From a bacterium (GTDB taxonomy: Bacteria > DYJV01 > JALVYZ01): a DNA stretch of 13,698 nt. Shown here one piece after another: positions 7,490-13,698 of the stretch. The first letter of the stretch is position 1. Each line of letters starts with the position of its first letter. The notes under the pieces are model-generated. The model did no database searches. It saw only the letters and a list, made by a program, of their open reading frames with translations, and was not told where the DNA came from. Location: contig JALVYZ010000137.1 of the NCBI GenBank assembly GCA_027037705.1, positions 1 through 13,698 on the forward strand, in the 5' to 3' direction. The translations under genes were made by a program, and so were the position numbers.

Positions 7490-7504
7490 AAATCCTCCCA
7501 AATT

Positions 7505-8800
7505 TCAATCATTAAAAACTCTATTAAAGATAAAATCAATATTTTTTAAATGATAATTTATATCAAAAAGTTCTTTTAGTTCATCATCTGAAAGATACTT
7601 TTTCAATTCAAGGTCATTTTTAAGTTCTTTAAAAAAATCTTTTTTCTCCTGCCACACTTTCATTGCATTTCTCTGAACAATTTTATAAGCTTCTTCTCGT
7701 GTAGCACCTTTTTCTGTTAAAGCAAGTAAAACTCTTTGAGAATATATAAGACCACCTGTTAAATTTAAATTCTTTTCCATATTTTCTGGATATACAATTA
7801 AATTTTTCAAAACTCCATTAAATCTATTAATCAAAAAGTCTAATGCAATTGTACTATCAGGAGCAATAACTCTTTCAACAGAAGAATGACTTATATCTCT
7901 CTCATGCCACAAAGCAATATTTTCCATAGCAGGAATACTGTATCCTCTAACTAATCTTGCTAAACCTGTAACATTTTCAGATAAAATTGGATTTCTTTTA
8001 TGTGGCATTGCAGATGAACCTTTTTGGCCTTTTGAAAAAAATTCTTCAGCTTCAAGAACTTCAGTTCTCTGTAAATGTCTTATTTCAACAGCAAATTTTT
8101 CAAAAGAAGAAGCTATTATCCCAAGAGTTGTAAAAAACTCTGCATATCTATCTCTCTGGATAATTTGAGTAGAAACTGATGCTGGTTTTAAACCTAACTT
8201 TTTACAAACATACTCTTCTATCTGTGGCGGAACATTTGCAAAAGTTCCAACAGCTCCTGAAATTTTCCCAACACTTATAACATCAATTGCCTTCTTTAAT
8301 CTCTCAATGTTTCTTTTTGTTTCTTCATACCAAACAGCTAATTTAAAACCAAATGTTATAGGCTCTGCATGGATACCATGACTTCTACCTATCATTACTG
8401 TGTATTTATGCTCAAAAGCTCTCTCTTTTATAGTGCTTTTAAAGAGTTCAAGGTCATTTAGTAAAATATTTCCAGCTTCTTTTAAAAGAAGGGAAAAAGA
8501 AGTATCTAAAACATCTGACGATGTGAGCCCTTTATGAATAAATCTTGAATCCTCTCCAACATATTCTGCAACACAAGTTAAAAAAGCAATAACATCATGT
8601 TTAACTTCTTTTTCAATTTCTAATATCCTGTTAACACTAAAATTTGCCTTCTTTTTAATATTCTCTAAAGATTTATCTGGAATTTCTCCTAATTTATTCC
8701 ATGCTTCACAGGCTGCAATTTCAATATCAAGCCATTTTTGATATTTATTTTCATCTGTCCAAATTTTTTTCATTACATCTCTTGAATATCTCTCTATCAT
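7505..8800 (-). CDS. purB: Adenylosuccinate lyase
   Basis: The 431-residue protein belongs to the fumarase/aspartase superfamily and has normal PurB length. The signature loop [11 protein letters not shown] lies at about 261-271, with the expected catalytic serine at 262/263. Histidines fall at 68 (VKHDV), 89 (FIHKG) and 141 ([10 protein letters not shown]), as I recall for characterised bacterial PurB enzymes. It releases fumarate from SAICAR and from adenylosuccinate, so it works directly after the neighbouring PurC-like enzyme. Its ATG overlaps the efp stop by four bases (ATGA on the minus strand), indicating translational coupling. No active-site change is visible. Confidence 0.97.
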   Translation of the reverse strand: MIERYSRDVMKKIWTDENKYQKWLDIEIAACEAWNKLGEIPDKSLENIKKKANFSVNRILEIEKEVKHDVIAFLTCVAEYVGEDSRFIHKGLTSSDVLDTSFSLLLKEAGNILLNDLELFKSTIKERAFEHKYTVMIGRSHGIHAEPITFGFKLAVWYEETKRNIERLKKAIDVISVGKISGAVGTFANVPPQIEEYVCKKLGLKPASVSTQIIQRDRYAEFFTTLGIIASSFEKFAVEIRHLQRTEVLEAEEFFSKGQKGSSAMPHKRNPILSENVTGLARLVRGYSIPAMENIALWHERDISHSSVERVIAPDSTIALDFLINRFNGVLKNLIVYPENMEKNLNLTGGLIYSQRVLLALTEKGATREEAYKIVQRNAMKVWQEKKDFFKELKNDLELKKYLSDDELKELFDINYHLKNIDFIFNRVFND

Positions 8801-9360
8801 TCTTTCACTCTCTCCACATATTCTCCTGTTCTTGTATCAACTTTAATTTTATCACCTATATTAATAAAAAGAGGGACATTTAATGTATAACCAGTTTCAA
8901 GTGTAGCAGGCTTATTTGCACCACTTACTGTATCTCCTTTTATCCAAGGTTCAGTTTCTGTAACTTCTAAAATAACAAAATTAGGAAGGTCTACTGATAC
9001 AGGTTCTCCTTTAAATAATAAAACTGTTACATTTATATTTTCTTTTAAAAAATTTTTTTCATATTCTAATTTTTCTTTTGAAATTGGTATCTGTTCGTAT
9101 GTTTCATTATCCATAAAATAAAAATTATCATCATCAGAATATAAATACTGCATCTCTTTTTCTTCTAAATCTGGTCTTTTAATCTTTTCACCAACCTTAA
9201 AAGTCTTATCAAGAACCTGTCCTGTAATTAAATTTTTAATTTTTGTTCTAACAAAAGCTGCACCTTTACCAGGTTTTACATGAAGAAAATCAACAATTAT
9301 AAAAGGTTCTCCATTTAACTCAATCTTCAATCCTTTTCTAATGTCTGAAGTATTATACAT
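8797..9360 (-). CDS. efp: Elongation factor P
   Basis: The 187-residue protein has the complete three-domain EF-P layout. The N-terminal KOW-like domain carries the loop [17 protein letters not shown], with tip lysine K32 (equivalent to E. coli K34). The OB domains follow, and the family signature appears in the C-terminal part ([23 protein letters not shown]). EF-P enters the ribosomal E site and relieves stalling at polyproline. The tip lysine could be modified (for example by EpmA-type lysylation), but no modification gene is in the window. Ribosome site AAGGAG (9368-9373) is 7 bases from the ATG and starts 3 bases after the upstream gene's stop. It couples to purB by a 4-base overlap. Confidence 0.97.
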   Translation of the reverse strand: MYNTSDIRKGLKIELNGEPFIIVDFLHVKPGKGAAFVRTKIKNLITGQVLDKTFKVGEKIKRPDLEEKEMQYLYSDDDNFYFMDNETYEQIPISKEKLEYEKNFLKENINVTVLLFKGEPVSVDLPNFVILEVTETEPWIKGDTVSGANKPATLETGYTLNVPLFINIGDKIKVDTRTGEYVERVKE

Positions 9361-9375
9361 AATTTAACTCCTTTT

Positions 9376-9924
9376 TTAATTTAAAATCTTAATATCATCC
9401 TTATTTTTCTCAGAATCATTTATAATTTTTTTAAATTCTTTTACTGGATTAAAATCTTCTAACTCATCTTCATCATCAAAAGAAGAATATTTTTTTATAG
9501 TTTCTATTGACCATTTCTTTTTTCCATCTTCAAAAAAATCAAATTTTACTTTTTGAATTAGTACAATTCCGGATGCAATTATTTTATAATAATCTTTTAA
9601 TAAAATTCTTGCTTCCTCAAAATTATTAACAGAAATAACTGCTCCTAAAGAAAAAAAAGCGAAAAGGATTCCTTTTTCAGAAAGATTAGTTATATTAAAA
9701 CTCTCGAATATTTTTTCAAAGAAATAATCAACAAATACACTTTTAGAAAATTCAAATTCTTCACTAAAATATATTCCTCCTGCATACCAGGCAAGATAAG
9801 CTTTATCTTTTATTTCTTCTATGTTATATTTCTCAATATTTTTAATTATAATTGGATAGCATAATTCAAAAGAATTAAGAAGTTTATATAATTCTTTTGT
9901 TTTTTCTTCAAAATTTAAAATCAT
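9376..9924 (-). CDS. Uncharacterised 182-residue protein, first gene of the efp-purB-purC operon
   Basis: I do not recognise this family. The product looks cytosolic: no signal peptide, no clear membrane helix, one cysteine (C22). It appears largely alpha-helical, with two aromatic-rich blocks (AYLAWYAGGIYFSEEF near 42-57 and KSVFVDYFFEKIFESF near 61-76), a hydrophobic GILFAFFSLGAVIS segment (about 85-98) and a charged, acidic tail (SSFDDEDELEDFNP, then lysine-rich). Composition matches its neighbours, so it does not look recently acquired. It is a real gene: a good ribosome site (AGGGGAA) precedes the ATG, a near-consensus promoter lies upstream, and the efp ribosome site starts right after its stop. 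The operon position suggests a translation- or growth-related role, which is guilt by association only. Confidence 0.75.
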   Translation of the reverse strand: MILNFEEKTKELYKLLNSFELCYPIIIKNIEKYNIEEIKDKAYLAWYAGGIYFSEEFEFSKSVFVDYFFEKIFESFNITNLSEKGILFAFFSLGAVISVNNFEEARILLKDYYKIIASGIVLIQKVKFDFFEDGKKKWSIETIKKYSSFDDEDELEDFNPVKEFKKIINDSEKNKDDIKILN

Positions 9925-9933
9925 TATTTCCCC

Positions 9934-9966
9934 TAAATAAATTTTACATATAATAAAATTTATTTA
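9934..9966. repeat. 13-bp perfect inverted repeat across the -10 box (operator-like)
   Basis: The arms TAAATAAATTTTA (9934-9946) and TAAAATTTATTTA (9954-9966) are perfect reverse complements with a 7-base centre. The -10 of the minus-strand promoter lies in the centre and right arm, so a dimeric regulator bound here would block or shape transcription. The arms contain only A and T, so chance is more likely than for mixed sequence. No T tract follows on the minus strand, which argues against a simple terminator. Confidence 0.45.
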
Positions 9967-9978
9967 TCTTTCTGTCAA
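9950..9978 (-). promoter_or_regulatory. Sigma70-type promoter of the unknown gene-efp-purB-purC operon
   Basis: On the minus strand, TTGACA (plus map 9973-9978) and TATTAT (9950-9955) are exactly 17 bp apart. The predicted start near 9943 gives a leader of about 19 bases containing the AGGGGAA ribosome site. It lies in the short gap after cheB, indicating that the operon can be transcribed independently of cheRB. Confidence 0.7.
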
Positions 9979-9986
9979 TAATTATG

Positions 9987-11036
9987 TTATTTTAACTTTT
10001 TAATTATTTCTTCTGGAATTTTATTAAATGGCAAAACCTTATCAACAACTCCGTTTTCAATTGCTACTCTTGGCATACCAAAAATAACTGAAGTAGACTC
10101 ATCTTGAGCTATCACATACGCTCCTTTTTCTTTTAATATTTTAAGACCTTCTCTACCATCTGAGCCCATTCCACTCATAATTACTGCTATGACTCTACCA
10201 TCTAAACTTTTAGCAGCTGTTTCAAAAAGGATATCAATTTGGGGATGGTATAATGCATCAACTGGCTCTTTTGTAATTTTTAAAAAAATTTTAGAACTAT
10301 CCTTCATAATTTTAATGTGATACCCACCTTTTCCAATAAAAATTTTTCCACTTTCTAAAATATCTCCATCTTCTGCTTCTACAACATTTAATTGACAAAT
10401 TTTATCTAATCTGTCAGCCATTGCCTTTGTAAAACCATAAGGCATGTGTTGAGCTATTACTATAGGCAAAGGAAAATTGGCTGGAAATAAAGGTAACATT
10501 TCTTGTAAAATTTGAGGCCCGCCTGTTGAGATTCCAATTAATACTGCTCTATATTTTAATTTGTTAGAAACATTAATGTTGGATAATCGTACTGGAAAAT
10601 CAAATTTTTTATTTAAATTTTTTAATTTGTTAAATTTAATATCTTTTACAGCTCTAATTTTATTTAATAATTTAAATTCTATCCTATCCAGTTCCTCAAA
10701 ATTATTTATATGAATAATATCAATAGCTCCCAAATCTAAAGCTTTTAAAGATATAAAAGATAAATCTGAATTATTTTGAAAATCCATACTAATTATAAAA
10801 CATGGGATAGAAGTGTATATTTTAAAAAATCTCTTTAAAATTTGAATCCCTTTATCTTTTATAATATCTAAATCAATCAATACAACATCAGGCTTTTTTT
10901 CTATTAAATTTAAAATTTTTTCATCATATTTATAAAGCCCAATAATATCTATATCTGGATATTTTTCCAGAATAGTTCTTAATGTTATTCTAAGCATAGC
11001 ATTATTTACTATAATAAGGACATTAATCTTATTCAT
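9987..11036 (-). CDS. cheB: CheB-type protein-glutamate methylesterase with degenerate receiver domain
   Basis: The 349-residue protein has an N-terminal receiver-like domain (about 1-115), a linker, and a C-terminal methylesterase domain. The esterase triad is intact: S170 in GISTGGP, H197 in AQHMPYG, D293 in SGMGSDG. CheB removes methyl groups from (and deamidates) chemoreceptor glutamates. The receiver is unusual: the acidic pair that binds magnesium is Asn-Asn (IIVNNAM, 11-12), the conserved lysine near the end of the domain is replaced (AIDIIHI, H109), and only an aspartate at the phosphorylation position (D55 in VLIDLDI) remains. Control by CheA phosphotransfer is therefore doubtful. 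Its ATG overlaps the cheR stop by one base. No clear terminator follows, so some transcript may run into the next operon. Confidence 0.93.
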   Translation of the reverse strand: MNKINVLIIVNNAMLRITLRTILEKYPDIDIIGLYKYDEKILNLIEKKPDVVLIDLDIIKDKGIQILKRFFKIYTSIPCFIISMDFQNNSDLSFISLKALDLGAIDIIHINNFEELDRIEFKLLNKIRAVKDIKFNKLKNLNKKFDFPVRLSNINVSNKLKYRAVLIGISTGGPQILQEMLPLFPANFPLPIVIAQHMPYGFTKAMADRLDKICQLNVVEAEDGDILESGKIFIGKGGYHIKIMKDSSKIFLKITKEPVDALYHPQIDILFETAAKSLDGRVIAVIMSGMGSDGREGLKILKEKGAYVIAQDESTSVIFGMPRVAIENGVVDKVLPFNKIPEEIIKKLK

Positions 11037-11851
11037 TATTTTTTCCTGTAATATATTACATTTCCATCGTGCTTAACTTCAAATCTTCCAATATCTTTTA
11101 AAATTTCTGATTGACCTATAAATAAATAACCATCATCTGAAATTGAGTTATAAAAATAATCTAAAACTCTTTTTTTTGTTTCAATATCAAAATAGATAAG
11201 TACATTTCTACATATAACTATATCAAAATTAATCATTTTTTCCATATGAGATTTATCTAATAAATTAATACAATTAAATTCAACTTTATTTTTAATTTCT
11301 TTAATTAATTGGTAAGAATTGTTAGATATTTCTGTGAAATATTTTTTTAAAATTTCAGAAGGAATTTTTCTGAAAGACTTTTTTGAATATACACCTTTTT
11401 CTGCTTTTTTAATTGCTGTTTCTGATATATCTGTCCCAATAATGAGAATAGGAATATTATCATAGTATAGTCCATTCTCATTTAATAATATTGCTAATGT
11501 ATATGGCTCTTCACCAGTTGAACACCCTGCACTCCAGATTTTAATTTTTTCTTTTTTTCTTTCTTTTATTTCTGGTATTAATTTTTTTATTATATATTCA
11601 AATTGAAAAATTTCTCTAAAAAAATATGTCTCTTTAATAACTAATTCATCAATTAAAATTTGAAGTTCTTTTTTGCCTTCAGAATGATTTTTTAGAAAAA
11701 AATAATAATCTTCAACAGATGATTTTCCTAATTTTTTTACCCTATTTAAAACCTTTAATTTAAATATTTTTTCATAGCTTCCTGTAAAAACCAACCCACA
11801 GAAATTATTTATTAAATCTTTTATTAAATTAAACTCTTGTTCTTTTGACAT
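11036..11851 (-). CDS. cheR: CheR-type chemoreceptor glutamate methyltransferase
   Basis: The 271-residue protein has normal CheR length. The N-terminal helical domain ends in KETYFFRE (about 73-80), the family's N[D/E]TYFFRE-like substrate segment. The SAM-binding domain shows KIWSAGCSTGEEPYTLA (motif I, 104-120), IIGTDIS (138-143), CRNVLIYF (214-221) and GYLFIGQSE near the end. It methylates receptor glutamates using S-adenosylmethionine, opposing CheB encoded just downstream. No receptor, CheA, CheW or CheY gene lies in the window, so the pair is an outlying cluster or serves a Che-like system elsewhere. No Shine-Dalgarno sequence precedes the ATG at 11851. Confidence 0.96.
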   Translation of the reverse strand: MSKEQEFNLIKDLINNFCGLVFTGSYEKIFKLKVLNRVKKLGKSSVEDYYFFLKNHSEGKKELQILIDELVIKETYFFREIFQFEYIIKKLIPEIKERKKEKIKIWSAGCSTGEEPYTLAILLNENGLYYDNIPILIIGTDISETAIKKAEKGVYSKKSFRKIPSEILKKYFTEISNNSYQLIKEIKNKVEFNCINLLDKSHMEKMINFDIVICRNVLIYFDIETKKRVLDYFYNSISDDGYLFIGQSEILKDIGRFEVKHDGNVIYYRKK

Positions 11852-11863
11852 GATCGATTGTTC

Positions 11864-11892
11864 AATTTACATAATCGGATTGTAAAAATCAA
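11864..11892 (-). promoter_or_regulatory. Weak candidate promoter for cheRB
   Basis: On the minus strand, TTGATT and TAAATT (plus map 11864-11869) are 17 bp apart, which would start transcription a few bases before the cheR ATG. A second reading is CCGATTAT (11871-11878), which partly resembles the -10 of motility sigma factor FliA, but without a matching -35. Neither is strong. Confidence 0.25.
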
Positions 11893-11904
11893 ATAAAAAT
11901 TTAT

Positions 11905-11933
11905 TTGACAATTTTCCGTAGTCAGAGTAAAAA
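11905..11933 (+). promoter_or_regulatory. Putative sigma70-type promoter of the tat operon
   Basis: A perfect TTGACA (11905-11910) is followed 17 bp later by TAAAAA (11928-11933), a poor -10. The predicted start near 11940 leaves a leader of about 25 bases containing the AAAAGGAG ribosome site for the first tat gene. Confidence 0.45.
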
Positions 11934-11964
11934 TTTAACCATCAATAATTTAAAAGGAGAAAAA

Positions 11965-12234
11965 ATGTTTGGTATTGGATTTAATGAAATAATAATTATT
12001 TTATTAATAGCATTAATTGTTATTGGTCCTAAAAAACTTCCTGAAATTGCCAAAGCTCTTGGAAAAGGGTATAGAGAGTTTAGAAAATCTTTTGAAGATT
12101 TGGAAAAAGAATTTAATGTAGATGAAGAACTTGATAATGAAAAAGAAAAATTTGATGAAGTTAAGGTTGTAGGAAAAAAAACTGAGGAGAATGAAGAGAA
12201 AAAAGATGGAGAAGATAACAAACGAGAACAATAA
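11965..12234 (+). CDS. tatA: Twin-arginine translocase subunit TatA/TatB family
   Basis: I chose the ATG at 11965 (89 residues) because AAAAGGAG lies 5-6 bases upstream; an in-frame TTG at 11905 is the -35 box of the promoter. The order is typical: a short N-terminus (MFGIGFNE), one membrane helix (about 8-20, IIIILLIALIVIG), a hinge with KKLPEIAKALG, an amphipathic helix to about residue 50, and a highly charged Lys/Glu tail. Proteins of this family form the pore or receptor with TatC and export folded, often cofactor-bearing, proteins. The GPKKLP hinge and the glutamate at position 8 are TatB-like, while the FG-type start and general shape fit TatA. It may serve both roles if no other paralogue exists. 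The gene overlaps tatC. Confidence 0.88.
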   Translation: MFGIGFNEIIIILLIALIVIGPKKLPEIAKALGKGYREFRKSFEDLEKEFNVDEELDNEKEKFDEVKVVGKKTEENEEKKDGEDNKREQ

Positions 12235-12970
12235 TCATGAAAAAATGACTTTTACTGAACATCTTGAAGAATTGAGATATAGATTAATTAGAATTTTAAT
12301 AGCAGTAGCAATTGGATTTGTAATAAGTTATTTTTTTTCAAAACAGATATTTTATTTTGTTAGTTTACCATTACTTGAAGTATTACCAAAAGAAAATAAT
12401 TTAATTTTTACAGCTTTACCTGAAGCATTTTTTACTTATTTAAAGATCTCATTTTTTACAGGAATAATAGTAGCAAGCCCATACATTTTCTATCAAATAT
12501 GGAAATTTGTATCTCCAGGACTTTATCCTCATGAGAAAAAATATGTTGCTCCATTTGTAATTATCTCAACAATTTTTTTTGTAACAGGAATTTTATTTGC
12601 ATACTTTGTTGTTTTTCCCTATGGATTTAAATTTTTCCTGAGTTTCCAAAATGAATATATAAAAGCTCTCCCAACTATGAAACAATACTTAAGTTTTACT
12701 TTAAAATTACTTTTTGCATTTGGAGTTATTTTTGAACTTCCTGTGTTTATGTATTTTTTAGCCAAAATAGGTGTTGTTAATTCAATTTTATTAACAAAAA
12801 ATAGAAGATATGTTCTTGTTTTGATATTTGTTGTCGCAGCAATTTTAACTCCTCCAGATGTATTTACTCAATTTTTAATGGCAGTCCCTCTAATATTGTT
12901 ATATGAAATAAGCATATTTGTGGTAAAATACGTGGAAAAAAGGAGGAAGAAAAATGAATCTTCAGTATGA
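12206..12970 (+). CDS. tatC: Twin-arginine translocase subunit TatC
   Basis: TatC is the multi-spanning receptor core of the Tat export system in the inner membrane. From the ATG at 12206 the protein has 254 residues and six predicted membrane helices. Family landmarks are the N-terminal FTEHLEELRYRL (16-27), the first periplasmic loop with PEAFFTYLK, YQIWKFVSPGLYPHEKK (96-112, with the conserved Glu at 110), YFVVFPYGFKFF, YLSFTLKLLFAFGVIFELP (161-179) and LTPPDVFTQ (214-222, conserved Asp). The start is uncertain: 12191 has GAGGAG almost touching it, 12206 has only a purine-rich lead (AGAGAA), and 12245 removes the overlap with tatA but lacks a ribosome site. Coding overlaps with both neighbours indicate one operon. 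Confidence 0.94.
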   Translation: MEKITNENNNHEKMTFTEHLEELRYRLIRILIAVAIGFVISYFFSKQIFYFVSLPLLEVLPKENNLIFTALPEAFFTYLKISFFTGIIVASPYIFYQIWKFVSPGLYPHEKKYVAPFVIISTIFFVTGILFAYFVVFPYGFKFFLSFQNEYIKALPTMKQYLSFTLKLLFAFGVIFELPVFMYFLAKIGVVNSILLTKNRRYVLVLIFVVAAILTPPDVFTQFLMAVPLILLYEISIFVVKYVEKRRKKNESSV

Positions 12971-13698
12971 TTTTCCTCCATATAGACCACCAAGTGAAGC
13001 ATACAGTTGTCTGATTAGATTTACGAGAGGATGCCCATGGAATAAATGTAAGTTCTGTATGATGTATAAAAAAATAAAATTTGAAATTAGATCAATAGAT
13101 GAGATTTTAAGAGATATCCATAATGCACCTTTAATATTTGGGAAAGATATTAAAACTGTATTTATAGGAGATTCTGATTCACTTTTAATGAAAGTGGAAG
13201 ATTTAGAATTGTTGTTAAATGAAATAAGAAAAGTTTTTCCAGAACTTCAAAGAATTACAAGCTATGCAAGGATAAGAACCCTAAAAGCAAAAGGGACAGA
13301 AAAACTTAAAAGACTAAGAAATGCAGGGCTAACAAGAGTTCATATTGGGTTAGAATCAGGTAGTGATAATGTTCTTAAACTTATAAATAAAGGACCTAAA
13401 GCAAAACATTTCATTGAAACTGCTCCAATGATTAGAGATGCAGGGATTGAATTTTGCTTTTATGTCTTACTTGGAATTGGAGGTAAGGAGTATACTGAAG
13501 AGCATGCTATTGAAACAGCAAGGGTGATTAATGAAGCAAAACCTGATTTTGTAAGATTTAGAACTATTATCCCAATTCCAGGAAGTGAACTTCAAAAGAT
13601 GATTGATGAAGGCAAATTTACTTATTTAACAGATGCTGAAATAATTTTAGAGCAGTATAGAATAATTGAAAATATTGAAGTTGAAACATATATTGCAA
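12954..13698 (+). CDS. Radical SAM domain protein (3' end outside window)
   Basis: The open frame runs without a stop from the ATG at 12954 to the window edge; 248 residues are visible. AGGAGG (12941-12946) lies 7 bases before the ATG, which overlaps the tatC stop by 17 bases. The N-terminus PPSEAYSCLIRFTRGCPW leads into the Fe-S motif C27-PWNK-C32-KF-C35, spaced Cx4Cx2C. Radical SAM barrel features follow: FIGDSDS, ITSYARIRTL (near 102-111), VHIGLESGSDNVLK (near 130-143), a repeated LL/GxGG strand (VLLGIGG) and RTIIPIPGSEL. The enzyme should reductively cleave S-adenosylmethionine on a 4Fe-4S cluster. No B12-binding or TRAM domain is visible. The reaction cannot be read from this part; the nearest recognisable relatives are uncharacterised COG1032-type Fe-S oxidoreductases. 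A link to Tat export is positional only. Confidence 0.88.
   Translation, partial: MNLQYDFPPYRPPSEAYSCLIRFTRGCPWNKCKFCMMYKKIKFEIRSIDEILRDIHNAPLIFGKDIKTVFIGDSDSLLMKVEDLELLLNEIRKVFPELQRITSYARIRTLKAKGTEKLKRLRNAGLTRVHIGLESGSDNVLKLINKGPKAKHFIETAPMIRDAGIEFCFYVLLGIGGKEYTEEHAIETARVINEAKPDFVRFRTIIPIPGSELQKMIDEGKFTYLTDAEIILEQYRIIENIEVETYIA

Noticed and set aside
7490-7501. Longer purC-like start at a minus-strand TTG (7501)
   Set aside because: It would put the GGGAGG ribosome site inside the gene; the ATG at 7489 follows that site directly.
8701-8883. Plus-strand open frame across the purB-efp junction
   Set aside because: It is a shadow of two well-conserved minus-strand genes, with Phe/Leu/Ser-biased composition.
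9934-9966. The 13-bp dyad as a terminator of cheB
   Set aside because: No T tract follows on the minus strand (GGGGAAAT follows instead) and the stem is all A/T; a promoter operator fits better.
11905-11964. Longer tatA start at an in-frame TTG (11905)
   Set aside because: The TTG is part of a TTGACA -35 box. The ATG at 11965 has a clear ribosome site and gives the normal TatA N-terminus.
11922-12231. Two minus-strand open frames opposite tatA
   Set aside because: They are low-complexity Ser/Phe/Ile-rich products of the complementary strand of a Lys/Glu-rich coding sequence, without ribosome sites.

Overview
The window is very AT-rich (about 70% or more by eye). Arginine is coded almost only by AGA, and TAA, TAG and TGA all act as stops. 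It looks like bacterial chromosome with tightly packed housekeeping genes. A lipid A acyltransferase-like gene and a Tat module point to a Gram-negative envelope. A methylenetetrahydrofolate reductase fused to a MetV-type cysteine domain suggests an anaerobe with folate-linked C1 (possibly Wood-Ljungdahl) metabolism. I cannot name the phylum safely. I see no tRNA, rRNA, CRISPR array, insertion sequence or phage gene, and no gene-free stretch longer than about 120 bases.

Layout. Bases 3-1220 (+) hold the 3' part of the MetF-MetV fusion, closed by a strong GC-rich terminator. Next (+) come a 65-aa Trm112/UPF0434 zinc-ribbon protein and an overlapping LpxL/HtrB-like acyltransferase whose frame breaks at a run of 11 A. 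A full-length bifunctional Rel (ppGpp synthetase/hydrolase) and an AMP-forming acyl-CoA synthetase follow, each with its own promoter-like sequence. A hairpin at 6302-6330 separates the synthetase from the convergent minus-strand block and probably terminates both sides.

The minus-strand operon (transcribed from 9924 down to 6326) is: unknown 182-aa protein, elongation factor P, adenylosuccinate lyase (purB), and a long divergent SAICAR synthetase (purC-like). Its promoter is near consensus, and a 13-bp perfect dyad spans the -10 box. Upstream on the same strand, cheR and cheB overlap by one base; the CheB receiver domain has lost the usual acidic pair and lysine.

Divergent from cheR, on the plus strand, are a TatA/TatB-type protein, TatC, and the start of a radical SAM enzyme that runs off the window. 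These three genes overlap and are probably cotranscribed.

How they fit together: PurB catalyses the step after PurC, so those two are a functional pair. CheR and CheB set receptor methylation in opposite directions, and TatA/TatC form a translocase. The remaining neighbours are ordinary housekeeping genes. I found no convincing new multi-gene system. The best leads are the A11 frameshift in the acyltransferase, the degenerate CheB receiver, the divergent PurC and the dyad-controlled operon with its unknown first gene.
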